A DNA stretch of 64,000 bases, from the NCBI GenBank assembly GCA_019426215.1, contig CM033401.1, positions 8,251,134-8,315,133 on the forward strand. Direction: 5' to 3'. Under the pieces are notes generated by a model. It was given only the letters and a program-made list of their open reading frames with translations. It searched no databases and was not told where the DNA came from. Positions 10,623 to 22,976 of this stretch are shown here, in pieces. The position numbers and the translations under genes were made by a program. Positions within the stretch are counted from its first letter, which is position 1. The number at the start of each line of letters is the position of its first letter. The stretch comes from Buddleja alternifolia (lineage: Eukaryota; Streptophyta; Magnoliopsida; Lamiales; Scrophulariaceae).

Positions 10623-13600
10623 ATGCAGAGCCAGATTGTGTGCAGCGGGTGCAGGAGTCTTCTCATGTACCCCAGCGGATCTTCTAATGTGTGTTGTGCG
10701 TTATGTAATGCTGTCACTAATGTCCCCCCTCCAGGTTAATTTTTTATTTCAAATTCATAAGTGGAAAAATATAATTTTGAGTGTTTCTGTAACAAAAATT
10801 TGCTTAGTTTTGGTTTTTTATGTTATTTTATTTATAGTTATTAATTTCTTTATTTGGGGTATGCTTAATTTGTATATATAAGGAATAGCTTCATAATGCT
10901 GGTGATTGTAGAGAGGAAAAAACAGACAAATTATGGCCTATTACATCATACTGCAGAGAATTTTTAATCCATCAAATAATGTTGTAATTTAATTATATGA
11001 ATTTGTGTAGAAACCAGTGCTGCGGTTACGTGAATTCGAATTATTAAATGTAATTATGCACATCTTGATGAATGAATGTATTTTCTTGTTGTGGGAAAGA
11101 GAAAAGAAATGGTGAGGATTTGATGCTAGGATTTTTGTGGAAGTATATCTAAATTAGATATCACTAGGAACCGTATTTTAAAGTGACGATTATGTTATTG
11201 TATTTTACGAATACAATCATTTGCGAGAAGTTATATCTCGATTGTGGAAGTGAGATTTTCGTTCAGCGTGCTAGTGCATTGTGAATCTAACAAACAGGCA
11301 ACTTTTGAAATGGTTACTACTGTGGAGTAGGTCTTAATCTTGAGAGTGGTTAATTTTGGCTCATGAGATGATTTTTTCGGTGTATCACTTAGTGAGGTTG
11401 CACATGTCAAATACTATGGCAAGTTGGAAGATTTATGTTTAGATGCTTAGTGTGCTCTCTCTCAACAAGAACTTTCACGGATTTGTTGTCTTGGGTTTTA
11501 ACGGTTGTAGTAAGGTAATTTATTAGCGTGGTCATTGATCCTTTGATATGCGATTCAATGAAGTGGTCTCTAAGATTATGATCATTTGTTTATTCAGGAC
11601 TCAAGAGCTTAATGTATGAGTGTGTGCTAACAGTGTTTTTCTTTTTGTTTAGCTTACACTGCTACGTTTTGTCCTCGGCCCACTTGTTCTAAGCGTGAAT
11701 AGAACGATAACGGGTATCTATTAGCCTGAGTCAGACTAGTGATGATCTGGCATTCCAATCACATGTGATCAAAATTGAGACACTTCAAACTTTTACTCTA
11801 GTGTGAGCATCTTCAAGTCCTTTTGGTCAACCAAATTTCAAACTTTACATCATAGAATGTCACTAGAACGTCATAAACCATGTTGAGACAAAGGAGAAGT
11901 CGTGCTGGCGTGCTTTTTTACGGTTTGTATACACCGGTCGGCCATTTAACATACATCCACTGAAAAATGCCCAAAAGGGCTATGAGATGTTCATTCTCTC
12001 TTAATATGATAATTACAATGAGCATCTGTTTATATAAATTAGTTACACGTGATGAAATAGTAAATGGAAATCGCAGTAAATGGAAATCACCCCAAGATCA
12101 AACCATAAGAATTTAAGAATATCACAACAATAAATGAGATAGATATATTGTGATCTTCCAAATTATATGAATAAGTGAATGGCCATGATCCTTAAACATT
12201 AAACCGTCTTTGGTGCTCTTTGCCTGATTATTTTGCACGCGAAAGCTGGTCAGTTGTACCCCGAGATTCCTGTGAAATAATTGGAGCATAATCTACCACT
12301 TATTTAAGCCTCATGCTATCTATAAACTTGGCCAAGAGTTATGCTGGAAAGTAGATATCCATAAAATATTTGTCGTGTTTTCAATATAATGATCATATTG
12401 TTTTTATTACCAGATATAAAGTACATCTAGCATCGTTTATCAGGTATTAGCTATAATCTTTTCTCAGGAACTATTTTCAGAACAAGTTATTCTGATATAT
12501 TGCAGAATGAGGTTTTAGGGTGAGTTTGGCCCAACTTTTGCATAATTGATTATGGAATAATTCTTGCATAATTGATTATGGCAAAAGTTAGGATTTTTAG
12601 CTTTTCCAAACGCGGTTTTGTAACACAAAAATGCCCAAACGGGATTATAGGAAAGGAGGCCAAACATGCATTTGGCAACTTTCTTTTTTGAGTTTTTGTT
12701 ATCACATCTGTACACCATTTCCGGTGTTAGTGTCTGTTGTTTTGAATTAAATGTTCAGAAGCGCATTTCAAGTTTCTATACATTCCGATATATTCTTAAA
12801 AATGAGTGATATTAGAGCAGGGCAAGGGTCATTTTCTGATTTGTGAATGTTCTAGAATGATTGCACGAAATGTACATCGCTGAGTCTGTGTTTTTGGCAT
12901 GTTTGCACGTAATTTACTATGGAATCAAATTTGATGCGTGGATATGTAGCCGTCTATGTTAATATCTTGTGTCTGTTCTGCGTTTCATTTCTCGTTGTTT
13001 ATGCAACGTAAACCTAGTTTATCCTCAGGTTTGGATATGGCCCAACTGATATGTGGAGGTTGCCTTACATTATTGATGTATACTCGTGGTGCTACAAGTG
13101 TGAGATGCTCCTGTTGTCACACGGTGAACCTCGCACCAGGTAATAAAGAAAATTGCTGTAACAAATGTTTATAGGTTCTTTTATTTTTTCCTATGCATTA
13201 TGGATTACCAGAAGAATATACACGGATAAGAGTATTGGAGGATCCATTAAAAAAAGAAGGGTAAATTACGTAGGCACCTCCTGCTTGAGAATCTAATTAC
13301 CAGAAACACCCCGAGATTTGAGAAATTACCATACTTTGGTTTATCAGTAAAAATCAAATTACAATTTCATCCCTGTTATCAAAATCACATTACAATTTCA
13401 ACTCCCGTTTTTCGAGCTATGTCGATAGAAGGTGCCTACCCAAATAGACCTAGCATTTTATCATGTGTAAAAGCTCAGGACGCATGTGGTGACTACCCAA
13501 TAAATGAAGGTTGTTCATGTAATTATCCTAAAAAAACATAATCTTATAGAGCATGCTACATATGACTGCAATATACATCAATCATGATATCGCAGTATTT

Positions 13601-15002
13601 TATTTTTATTTTTTTGCAACTTATTCGAATATATGGGACTTCTTATATATCTATCCGGGTTTTGGTTGTCTTTTGTTAGCCTCTAATATGGCTCATGTCA
13701 ACTGTGGAAATTGTCGCACGACACTCATGTACCCTTATGGCGCTCCATCCGTCAAATGTGCTGTATGCCAATATATCACAAATGTCAATGTAAGTATATT
13801 GATACATCTTTTTTGTTATCAGAGTATGATGCACATTAAGTAACATTGTCAGCTACCTCGTTTATACCTGAAATTCATCTGACATTGGATTTTTATATAG
13901 CATATAAGCATTCTTTTCGGATAATTGTTGGACCAGTTGTATCATTCCTTCTGAATGGTTAGTGCTATTGTCTCTTTGCTTCATACTAGCAGATGGGAAA
14001 TGTTAGGGTCCCCATTCCCATGCATAGGCCAAATGGACCACTGTCTTCAGCATCAACGCCTTCAAGTTCAGCTGTGAGTTCCCTGATATCTAATTAAGAG
14101 GGTGTTTGGCTGAGCTGTTTTTAAGAAGCTTATAAGTTCTATAAAGTATGTGGTAGTTGTTTGGAAAAACAGTTTATAAGGTTTCAAAATAAGCTGTCAG
14201 GAGACTATAAGCTCCTAAAGAATAAATCAGGATACCGCCACTTATTATTAAGAGCTTATAAGCTCCAAAAACATCCTATAAGCACTAAGAGCTTTTAACC
14301 TATTTAAAATAAGTTTAGGTAAACACCCTCTAAGAGGGTGTTTGATTGAGCTTATTTTAAAGAGCTTATAAGCTCGTAGTGCTTTGTTTTTCGAGCTTAT
14401 AAGACTCTTATCTTATAAGCTCTTCTCAGGAGCTTATACATGTTATTTTGAGAGTTTATAAGCTCATGTTATTTTGAGAGTTTATAAACTGTTTTAATAA
14501 AAAAATTACCAAACACTTTGTAAGAGTTTATAAGCTCTCAAACAATTTATAAATTGTTTTAGGAAGTTCAGCCAAACACCCTCTTAAGTCCTCAAAGAAT
14601 TCTCAGGTTTAGAATATATTCTGAAGAATAAGTATTTTCCTTTTTTGTTTCTTTTCTTTCTATTTTTGGCTATTACAGGCATTACCCAATTCTCAGAGCC
14701 AAACTGTTGTTGTGGAAAACCCCATGTCTCTTGACAAGAGCGGAAAACTGGTATAATGTTCTTATTTTTTATCATGTTTTCCTTCTTTCCATCTGAACGA
14801 GTGATTCTTAGGAAGTATGGGAAACGCAGGGACAATGACAACCATTAGATTATGTTGGCTCCTACCACATCAACCACCGTGTCCTTAAGCTTTCGTAGTC
14901 CTGAGTCCTAAGAATAATCCCATCTGAACCAATAATATAAGAATATCTCAAATTTCTCAGGTAAGCAACGTTGTCGTTGGTGTAACTACGGACAAAAAGT
15001 GA
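10623..15002 (+). CDS. LSD1: LSD1-type zinc finger protein (six exons)
   Basis: Exons: 10623-10734, 13029-13139, 13680-13789, 13993-14073, 14679-14750, 14961-15002. All have GT-AG borders, the phases join, and the product is 175 aa. Three LSD1 zinc fingers are each encoded by one exon: C7/C10/C25/C28, C46/C49/C64/C67 and C83/C86/C101/C104, with the family core LLMYxxGxxxVxC. The tail has QTVVVENPM and ends [13 protein letters not shown], as in LSD1 rather than the shorter LOL1 proteins. LSD1 is a negative regulator of plant cell death that binds bZIP factors and metacaspases and limits superoxide-driven lesions. Oddities: Ser18 replaces the usual Arg in the first finger, intron 1 is 2.3 kb, and intron 4 carries two Tourist-like MITEs. 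The ATG at 10623 follows a GA-repeat leader and starts the conserved [13 protein letters not shown]1 versus a close LOL paralogue needs a phylogeny. Confidence 0.88.
12517..12672. mobile_element. Possible MITE in LSD1 intron 1
   Basis: The left side has gtgagtttggcccaactttt and the right side ggaggccaaacatgc. Inside, tgcataattgattatgg occurs twice in direct order. It is non-coding and weakly delimited. Confidence 0.35.
14098..14330. mobile_element. Tourist/PIF-like MITE A in LSD1 intron 4
   Basis: The ends are GAGGGTGTTTGGCTGAGCTG and the complement of aaacaccctc. It is flanked by TAA on both sides (14095-14097, 14331-14333), the target duplication of PIF/Harbinger elements. The body is built from repeats of GAGCTTATAAGCTC-like palindromes. 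Confidence 0.7.
14334..14583. mobile_element. Tourist/PIF-like MITE B, head-to-tail with A
   Basis: Same family as MITE A, starting GAGGGTGTTTGATTGAGC and ending GCCAAACACCCTC. Its left target triplet TAA is the same one that closes MITE A, so the two elements touch. Another family member is at 28802-29049. Confidence 0.7.
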
Positions 15003-15427
15003 ACACTGCACTAGTGAAGAGGTGCTTCCACCAGTCGGCATTTTGGGTAATGGATGAGGTGTGTATATTCAACGGGAATGTATCTTGTTGTCGTTGTTGC
15101 TTTGCAGTTTGGTGCCTCTATGTTGCTAGAAATGCATTTGTGATGTACATTAGGAACATCTATATATTAGTGTGTAAAAAGCTGGTGTCGATATCGTCTA
15201 ATCGCAGGAAGAAAATAGTATGATCATTGTTCATGTTTTGTATGCATTTGTTTGAGTAAGCATTAAGTGTTTATGATGTAATAATAGTAATGAACAAAAA
15301 ATCTTTGCTTTATCTCAGTGTCTATAGTGTTGCATACCAATAATTTGAACATTGGATCGTAGTCCAAGCATAATACCTAAATTGAAATGCTGACATTATC
15401 ATTTAATTCAATCATTCATAGGTTGTT

Positions 15428-15474
<47 letters not shown>

Positions 15475-16032
15475 CACATATAATGACATTTTAACTGCAA
15501 TGCAAGCGTTATCATTTAATTCAACCATTCATAGATAGTAATCAGTTTGGATTCTTTATTCTCGATCATCTCGTATTTTATTTTTCATATACGCGGTATG
15601 TGTATAAATTTTCTTCTTTAAACATACAAGTAAGTTGAATTTTACACATATATCATATGTATATGAAATAAAATACCAAATATATTTATTTTAGAATAGA
15701 GGATACACATTGTGTAATAACACCTCTTCACGTAACTTTTGTTGGTTGCTTGTTTTTGTTACATGGGTCTTTAGTGCTTGACAGATAGATACATGTATCC
15801 TTTTGTATAGTACATAAGGCATTTATAAATTACCTTATGGTCATGACCTGAGTACGGGTATGCAAGGCTGGTTTAACCAATTGAATCAAACCGATAATTA
15901 TGTTAGAATTGAAATTGAATTGAAAATTTTAATTATGTTTTTCTTTTTAAAATAAACAAAATGGTTTTCGGTTCAGTTTGGATTTTTGGCTCCAATTAAT
16001 TGAACTGAAGGCCGAATTTTATGTATATGTAT

Positions 16033-16066
<34 letters not shown>

Positions 16067-16690
16067 TATTTATTAATTTAAGTGTTAAAAATATTAATAA
16101 GAGAAACTCGTGTTTTTGAAATACGAATTATCTTTTGTTGTGGACTGAATTTGCAAAAAATTATATTTAGTTACAACCGAGCCGATCAATGTAGTTCAAT
16201 TTTGATATAGATTTGCAGGTACTAAATTTCAATTTTATTCGATTTTAATTTAATTCATGAGCATTGAGTACCATCATGCCCTTGAGACAATTTGCTAAAG
16301 TGCATGTGTATATATGTTGACATATAACTATGCAAGTGCTTGACTACACACAAACTTATTACACTTCAAATTACAAAATCTTGTGCTTCTTGAACATTTG
16401 ACTCGAGAAAGAAAGAAACTTAAAGTTTAAATCATTTCAGATTTTGCATTCCAAAAAATGTGTTTAATCTTGTATTCAACAATATTCTTCCACGTCTAAT
16501 ATATGTATATAACCCAATCCAAACTGATGGTATACACTTAAAAGAAATATCTCATTCATTTGGCGAACGCATAAAATACCATTTTGCAACAAAAGATCCA
16601 AACCGACATAAGCATTCTAGATTCACACCTTCACACTAGAAACCCCGGAAAAAAATTACTCAGAATCATATTCGATTCATCATGCGCTTT
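15003..16690. other. LSD1 3' flank and AT-rich spacer
   Basis: The first 300 bases are the likely 3' UTR of the LSD1-type gene (an AATAATAGTAAT-rich end near 15285). The rest is AT-rich with TA/CA microsatellites at 15430-15480 and about 16033-16066. The frame at 14999-15223 only overlaps the final exon. No gene is supported. Confidence 0.55.
15430..15480. repeat. (TA)n(CA)n microsatellite
   Basis: About 17 TA units followed directly by about 6 CA units. Confidence 0.9.
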
Positions 16691-16691
16691 T

Positions 16692-17099
16692 CGACTTCCT
16701 ATTTAACAAAAATGGTAGGTATTCAGAAACTCAAATCAAGATCGGCAACTACCTAACAAGACTTTTTTGACTTCCTAAGTAACAAAATTTGTAGGTATTC
16801 TGAAACTCAACTCGAAATCGACAACTACATAACAAGACCTTTTCAGCATCCTAAGTAACAAAATTTGTAGGTATTTAACAAGAATTTTTTGACTTTCTAA
16901 GTAACATTATTTGTAGGTATTCAGAAACTCAACTCGAGATCGACAACTATCTAACAAGACCTTTTCGACATCCTAAGTAATAAAATTTGTAGGTATTCAG
17001 AAACTTGACTCGAGATCAATGACTACCTATCAACAGATGTAACAAAATTTGTAGGTATTCAGAAACGTGACTCGAGATCATCGGCTACCCATCAACACC
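16692..17099. repeat. 76-bp minisatellite downstream of ATL gene
   Basis: Six units share the core acaaaatttgtaggtattc followed by agaaactcaactcgagatc and acaactacctaacaagac. The core starts at 16715, 16791, 16867, 16913, 16989 and 17051, so full units are 76 bp, the third is cut to 46 bp and the fifth to 62 bp. The array lies about 145-550 bp past the ATL stop codon, where it could reach into the 3' UTR. Confidence 0.85.
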
Positions 17100-17242
17100 A
17101 TATATAGGGAACCTAACACAAATTGTCCAAGTCCCAATGGATAATGTTTCTTGGCATGTAATGTCACCCATTCCATGTATCTCTATTCTCTATAATAATT
17201 CACAAATTTAAAGAAACAGGGTATTAAATGCTGAAAACTTTC

Positions 17243-18484
17243 CTAATCAACAACAATGGCAGAAGAAGAAGAAGCAGAGTCTACTACAGCTGGCTTCTGT
17301 TGTGAAATCCAAGCCAACCACCTCTTTACAACCCCTTCCTCCTGTCTCTCTCTCTCCTCTCTCTCTCTACCTCCATTATTACTCCTATACCTACTCATCC
17401 CTGTTATTTCAGACACACTTCTCTCATTAATTACCCCTCTGCCACTCCCCCCTTCTTCCTGCCCACCTCCCAATATCATCTCCGTCTTCAAATACAATAA
17501 TTCCACCGCCTGAACATCGCTCCACCGTCGTTGCGCCTCCTCTTCGTCCGCCGCCTCCCCGCCGGAAATTATGATCCGGTGTTCCAGGCGATGCTTGTCC
17601 CCCTGCACCGGCAGCTGCCCGTCTTTCCTGGACGCTTTTGACCTCCTGCCCGGATTTTCCGCCAACTGTCCTGATTTTCTGGGCTCGTTACAGGAACTGT
17701 TACGCGAAAATGTTACAGAGGATTTGAACTGCTGCTCGCAGTTCCCTGGTTTCCGCCTGGAATTCCAGCTGTCCAATGAAACCCTCCCCCGGAGATCGTT
17801 TCCGGGGTTTTCCACTATGATTTCCAGGGAACTTCCTCTCTCGCCAGCGTATGAATGTCGGCCGGAAATTCTCGCGTTGCCCGAAAATCTACAATTTTCT
17901 TGATCGCTGTTTCGTGGTGTATTCTGATGACTTTGATTGTATAGAGATTTACTGTCGACTAGGAGCACGTCCTCCGGGTCGACCCTGTATCGACATAGCG
18001 GGCACGTGGAGTGCCCGTCGAGCCATGTGTCCACGCACTCGACGTGGAACGCATGTTTACATTTTGGCAACAGCCTGAGTATCTCCTCCGGTTCGAACTT
18101 GTTGAGGCACACAGCACATTCCAGGCCGTCCTTTTGGCCTCTCAGGGATGAAAATCGGAACAATGGGAGAGATTCAATTACCTTTCTGTTGATTCCGGAG
18201 TTTATTCTTGATGGAGGGTGATTCAGGGAAGTGTTGTTATATATCCCTGTTTTGCAATGCTTGAAATAGAGGAGTAATAAGAATGTTATTGAGAAGATTG
18301 TGGTGAGGATTCCGACGATTATTGCTATACTGGAATTGAATGTGGAGGTTCTAGTTCCCACCGCCGCCGCAGAAGGCGGCGGAGGTGGTGGTGGCGCGGC
18401 GGTGTCCTCATTTTCGGCGTCGATTTTTGTGGGTAATGCTGTTGAAAGTATTAGAATCAGGAGAAAGAAATTGTGAAAGCCCAT
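17243..18484 (-). CDS. RING-H2 finger protein of the ATL family
   Basis: A single exon of 413 aa, as expected for ATL genes, which usually lack introns. In order: signal peptide (residues 1-22, FFLLILILSTALPT), proline run (31-37), transmembrane helix (about 52-74), the ATL GLD-type motif (GLE at 120-122), then a RING-H2 finger with C123, C126, C142, H144, H147, C150, C161, C164. A proline precedes the last Cys pair spacing (CPLC), and WLDGHSTCPLC is typical. The 240-residue tail is Ser/Arg/Glu-rich with HRIIISGG and RRWSDVQ, resembling the ATL42/ATL12/ATL43 group. It should be a membrane E3 ubiquitin ligase. I start at 18484 and not at the in-frame ATG 18604: the signal peptide begins there, and a TATA tract at 18541-18560 would place transcription start between the two. 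Confidence 0.9.
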   Translation of the reverse strand: MGFHNFFLLILILSTALPTKIDAENEDTAAPPPPPPPSAAAVGTRTSTFNSSIAIIVGILTTIFSITFLLLLYFKHCKTGIYNNTSLNHPPSRINSGINRKVIESLPLFRFSSLRGQKDGLECAVCLNKFEPEEILRLLPKCKHAFHVECVDTWLDGHSTCPLCRYRVDPEDVLLVDSKSLYNQSHQNTPRNSDQENCRFSGNARISGRHSYAGERGSSLEIIVENPGNDLRGRVSLDSWNSRRKPGNCEQQFKSSVTFSRNSSCNEPRKSGQLAENPGRRSKASRKDGQLPVQGDKHRLEHRIIISGGEAADEEEAQRRWSDVQAVELLYLKTEMILGGGQEEGGSGRGVINERSVSEITGMSRYRSNNGGREREERERQEEGVVKRWLAWISQQKPAVVDSASSSSAIVVD

Positions 18485-18540
18485 ATGATATGAAAGTATG
18501 AATTGATTTGAGGAACAGGGGAGATTAGTTTTATGTAAGG

Positions 18541-18570
18541 GATATATATATATATATATTATATATATTG
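18541..18570 (-). promoter_or_regulatory. Possible TATA region of ATL gene
   Basis: A long alternating TATATA tract lies 57-86 bp upstream of the chosen ATL start codon, at a workable distance for a plant TATA box. As the tract is also a simple repeat, this is an inference. Confidence 0.35.
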
Positions 18571-18916
18571 ATTCTATCAAAAAGGGGGCTGCAAGAAAAT
18601 ACATAGAGGAAAAGACAAAGGCATCTAACGGAATGGATTTATCTTGTTACTATTATAGTCAATATGAAATGACAATATTGAGTACACGGAGATGGAGAAT
18701 GGAGGAGGGCTTTTGTTCAAGGGACAGAAGCTTCTTCATTTGTGACACCAGGTTGTATCTATATATTACATATATAAATAATAATATATATATATGTGTG
18801 TGTATGTATATGCGCCGTCTTGAAAGTTGAAACTGCATGTATGTCTGTACTCAGTTTAGGCATATGGAATAGTGTCATCTCATCATGCAGTAGGGAAAAT
18901 TACAGAAGGTGAGAGC

Positions 18917-18933
18917 GGGGGGGGGGGGGGGGG
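18917..18933. repeat. G17 homopolymer
   Basis: Seventeen consecutive G residues followed by ttggggttgg. The exact length is likely to vary between individuals and to suffer sequencing error. Confidence 0.8.
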
Positions 18934-19499
18934 TTGGGGTTGGATGTACGTTGTAAGCCTCAGCCACAGCTGAAACCAAGCAGTGTATAGTAGGCAAACA
19001 TGTGACACATGGTTGGTTTGGCTGCGTACAATGGTTGAACCACATATTAGTTTTGCTATGTTTAGTAATTTTCTCGACACTATTTAGAGGTCCACTTGGA
19101 AAGTTATTCGGATATGGATTAGGGGGAAATTCTAGCCCAAATTTTGTTTGGTCGCACCCGATTGTATTTTACAAGGAAAATATATTATATTTGTCCGAAA
19201 ATTGATAAGTTATGTTAAAAAATACACATGGATTTGACCGAGCTGGGAGCGGGCTATGGATTAATTACACTTACCATATAATTGGTAAATTATTTTATAA
19301 AATACACAGGTTTGGTCAAACTAGGAGCGGGTTAGAATTTCCCCATTAGGTTGTGCTTAGATAGACCGTTCAGATATCAATAACTCTATTTCATATTGTA
19401 TTTCATTTTTACGCATGCACAATAGGTGTATTAATATTTCCAAAATTATGAAAATCACACGGAATACTTACATTTGACGTGTATTTAGTTAACCCCAAC

Positions 19500-20430
19500 T
19501 GTTCCAAGTGTGACGGTTTGGTATAAGCAAGGTATTAAATTTCGGTATCGGTATCGATATCGGGTAGTAAATTTTCGAAAATTTCGATGGAAATTTCGGG
19601 GATATTCAAAATTTCGATATCGATTTTAAAGAAATCATGGATATTTATAGAAATATTTGGAAATTTGCAACGAAATTTTGTATAACTTTAAATATCATAA
19701 TTATGCATCTTTTACATAAATAATATTGTATATATAATGTATGTATAGTGAATTTTGTTAAGTAGTATGATTAAAATCTGTGGCGAAAAGTATAAAATAA
19801 ATATAATTCGAGAGTAAAGTAATAATCAAATCTCCTAGGAACTTCATTAAAACAAAGTACCTCAATTTTAATACAAATCATCATTTAAAATCACATTGAG
19901 TTTGTTGTAAGATCGAAATCACTATCATTGGTCTCTCTTCTCCCTCCACTTTCGTACTGCATGTACAAATTATTAGCCAAATGTTAATAATATTCATCCC
20001 ATGACATTGAATGTTGGTAGTACTGCATATAATGAATGGAATGAATACTGTCAAATATTTGAAAAAAATCTAATGTGAATTAGTGAGTACATGACTTATT
20101 TGCACAAGAATTGACATAAAGATCACACTTTCCAAAATGAATGTATAGTACACGTAGTAGGGGCAAAAATACAAAATTTTGAATTTTTTTGAGTATGGTC
20201 GATATTTCGGGAATTTCGGAAAATTTCGGTGGATATTTGACAAAGTATTTTTTATTAAGAATTTAAGATTTCGGGAAATATCGGTAAATATCGAGAAATA
20301 TCGAAAATATCGTGAAATTTCGATAGATATTCTGCAAAATTAGAACGAATGTGAGATTTCGCTTCGAGACCCCCGAAAATCCTAAATTTCGGTCGAAATT
20401 TCGAGGTATCGAAGGATATTTAAGACCATG
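19500..20430 (-). mobile_element. Decayed hAT-like element with TTTCGG repeats
   Basis: Both sides are dense in short repeats of the aaatttcgg / gatatcg type (19540-19640 and 20200-20425). Between them the minus strand has a short trace, QYYQHSMSWDEYY (around 19985-20055), resembling the C-terminus of plant BED-finger hAT transposases. No complete frame remains. Subfamily and borders are uncertain. Confidence 0.35.
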
Positions 20431-21386
20431 TGTATAGGTACATGTTTCACTCAATTATATAATTGCAATCTAGAGATAGTAACTAGACCGATATGGCAAA
20501 AACCCTTAACCTCCCAATAAGCTTTCGTTAAACCAAAAATCAACCCTAAACTCGGATGGGCCAAAATATCAAAGTCCAATCTCAAACCTACCTCGAAAAT
20601 TCTGTTTAGTTAACTCGAAGTCGCTCCTAAAGGAGCATGTCAAAAGCATGTATTTGTTTCACCCGAATTTATTGTATATAAAATTGATGTAGAAATTGAA
20701 AATCTCGTCTTCAACCTTGAAATGAATAGTAATGATTGAGAAATTCAACATGTATTTTTGAAAGAATACTAATAATGAGAGAAAAGAGTTGTAGCTGGTA
20801 ATCAAATTTTCCTGCGTATTAGGCCTCACAAAACTTGTCTCGAAATATATTACCATGCAACAATTCAATCTGTATAAAAAAAATACACAATAAATAAATA
20901 AAAGTAGAAAAGAAAAAAGTTTTGCCAACAACCATTAGGTTGATTGGCATCGACCTCTTAATAATAAGTGAGAGATTTAATATTCAATCATCAACCCATG
21001 CTCCCATCGTTGTAAATAAAAAAATTCAAATGAGGATTGAAAAATTTGAGCTCCAAATGAGCGTCATTTTAAAGTTGTTTTAAGCATGATTGAGAAATTT
21101 GACCTAATTAATTCACTCTTGCTTCAATTTTCGTTGATCCGGTTTTTTTGAAAACTTATCGACCTCATGTTCAACTTCAAACACAAAAACTTCAAATGTA
21201 AAATGAAACCAAATTTCAATTGCTCCAAAATCGTACTAATCCAAATGTAAGTCGCATAGTATTATGAGTCTAATTGCAATGTACAATACTTTGAATCTCA
21301 CGTCAATTTTGCGAGATACTAATTTAAGGTTAGCATTGCGCTCTTCAACTTCGGAAGCTAGTCTTTTTTCCCACTATCCATGTACA
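20431..21386. other. AT-rich spacer
   Basis: No supported gene and no clear inverted or direct repeat. Open frames here are short and low in complexity. Confidence 0.5.
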
Positions 21387-22450
21387 TGTTAAGAATGGTA
21401 GTAACATAGCATAGCATGAAAAAAATAAACAAGAATTAAACTAGAAGCATAAAGATGAATACGAGAATTTTGACGTGGTTCGATAAACTACCTACGTCCA
21501 CGAGTCAACTTAGGCTAATCTTTATTTCTCTTTGAGTCAATCAAATAATTACATGCTAATTAAGTTCTCCTATTTATAGAGTAGGAGACTTGATACACAA
21601 GGAAATTAAAACTTAATCTAAATAGAAAAACAATCCTATTATTAGGCAATTAGGAAAAACAATCATAATAAAAGTCAACTGTCAAAGCCCAAGTCAAAAC
21701 CAGATAGGCAACAAATATTCCTCATTTCAAGCCTCAAAATTTGCCAAATCTAAGTCCTTTTCGCACAAGGAAAGGCCCATCTTGCTGCCGAACACCGCAA
21801 CGTTCATTAATTTTGTTCCTACCACGAATGTCGCGGCGTTCAAGGGACAAGTCCTGAACGCCGCAACATTCACCTCTGCCATCAACGTCGCGGTGTTGAC
21901 CTGGTCAATGCTCGTTTCCTCTTCTTGTGACTCCATTTTAACTTATATCATGGCTCATTGACTTTCCTAAATCCATGGTATTACTCAGTCTCCACAAACC
22001 TATCAATTTCTCATTTGGAGACTGATCCAAAATATCCTCGAACTCAACTTGAACCGTCTTTCACTTTTTCCAAGTGAATCTCAATATAGTTGGCACATCC
22101 CCAAATCCAATGGAGATCAAACCCGAGACATCTCCATGCCTCGTCAATTCATCCGCCCCCAGTGTCTCCCACTTGACGGACTCTCACTGTGAACATTGTT
22201 CCCCATCTTTGAACCCTCGGCACTACCCTATTACTTTGGTGATCAACCAACACCTGAATACCGTAACATACCCTATTATGTACATGCATACTCTATTTCA
22301 TTAATTTTGTTCCTGCCAATAACGCCGCGGCGCTAACCTAGTCAAATCCTATTTCCTCTTCTTCTAGCTCTCCTTTGACTTATCTCATGGGTCCTTGACT
22401 TCCCTCAATCCATAGTATCATTCAAGCTCCACAAACTAATCACATCATGT
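21387..22450 (-). mobile_element. LTR-retrotransposon remnant, Copia-like LTR
   Basis: On the minus strand the order matches a Copia LTR: a TATA box (CTATAAATAGG, 21568-21579), then the gttcgataaactacctacgt text that parallels gttcggctaatttagcctacgt in the LTRs of the intact element at 42944-48077. A segment with ttaattttgttcct, cgcggcgtt and tttcctcttcttgtga recurs about 490 bp later (21807 and 22296), so the remnant is internally duplicated. No gag or pol is readable. Confidence 0.45.
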
Positions 22451-22976
22451 ACATGCATACTTCCAATCCCAACACTATTGTGACTTAAAATTCAATGATT
22501 GTGTATGGTCTCTTAGAGGGAAGAGATGGGGATGTATCATAACAAATCTATAAACAAACATTTGGAGACTATTGAAAATGGAGGGGTCATTTTTGGTATC
22601 TTTCCTTCGTGGGTGCAACTTATCATTTGGCAATTGGTCACTTCAGTATTATTAGCTTCCAATTTTGGTATCCTTCTGCACCACCAAATGACTTTCAGCT
22701 CTTCTATGAGTCATACTAGTAAAATTGAAATACACAATAACTTTTAAAATACTTTCTATGCAATAATAAATGTTTTTGTTATTTGAATTAAATGGAATCA
22801 AAACAATTACGGAAAGCTTGTCACTTTATAGAAATATATTATGGTTTCACGGTGGCAACCTTATAATGCATGGTTCAGGGGGATTAGGTGTTGATGAGAT
22901 CACGGTAACCAAATTGAATTATATATCTCGATGAATTTTAAGAAAAAGGCGTTCTATGGTAGTTAACTTTTTTATA

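Noticed and set aside
14999..15223. Separate 74-aa gene downstream of LSD1
   Set aside because: It starts inside the last LSD1 codons and lies in the likely 3' UTR, with no family resemblance.
17256..18221. Plus-strand frames of 75-110 aa opposite the ATL gene
   Set aside because: Antisense shadows of a confidently identified RING-H2 coding sequence.
18485..18604. Forty extra N-terminal residues on the ATL protein
   Set aside because: They are low-complexity ([10 protein letters not shown]), would hide the signal peptide, and lie across the likely TATA region.
21727..22304. Small proteins of 69-76 aa
   Set aside because: They lie in the LTR remnant and its internal duplication; composition and context do not support a gene.
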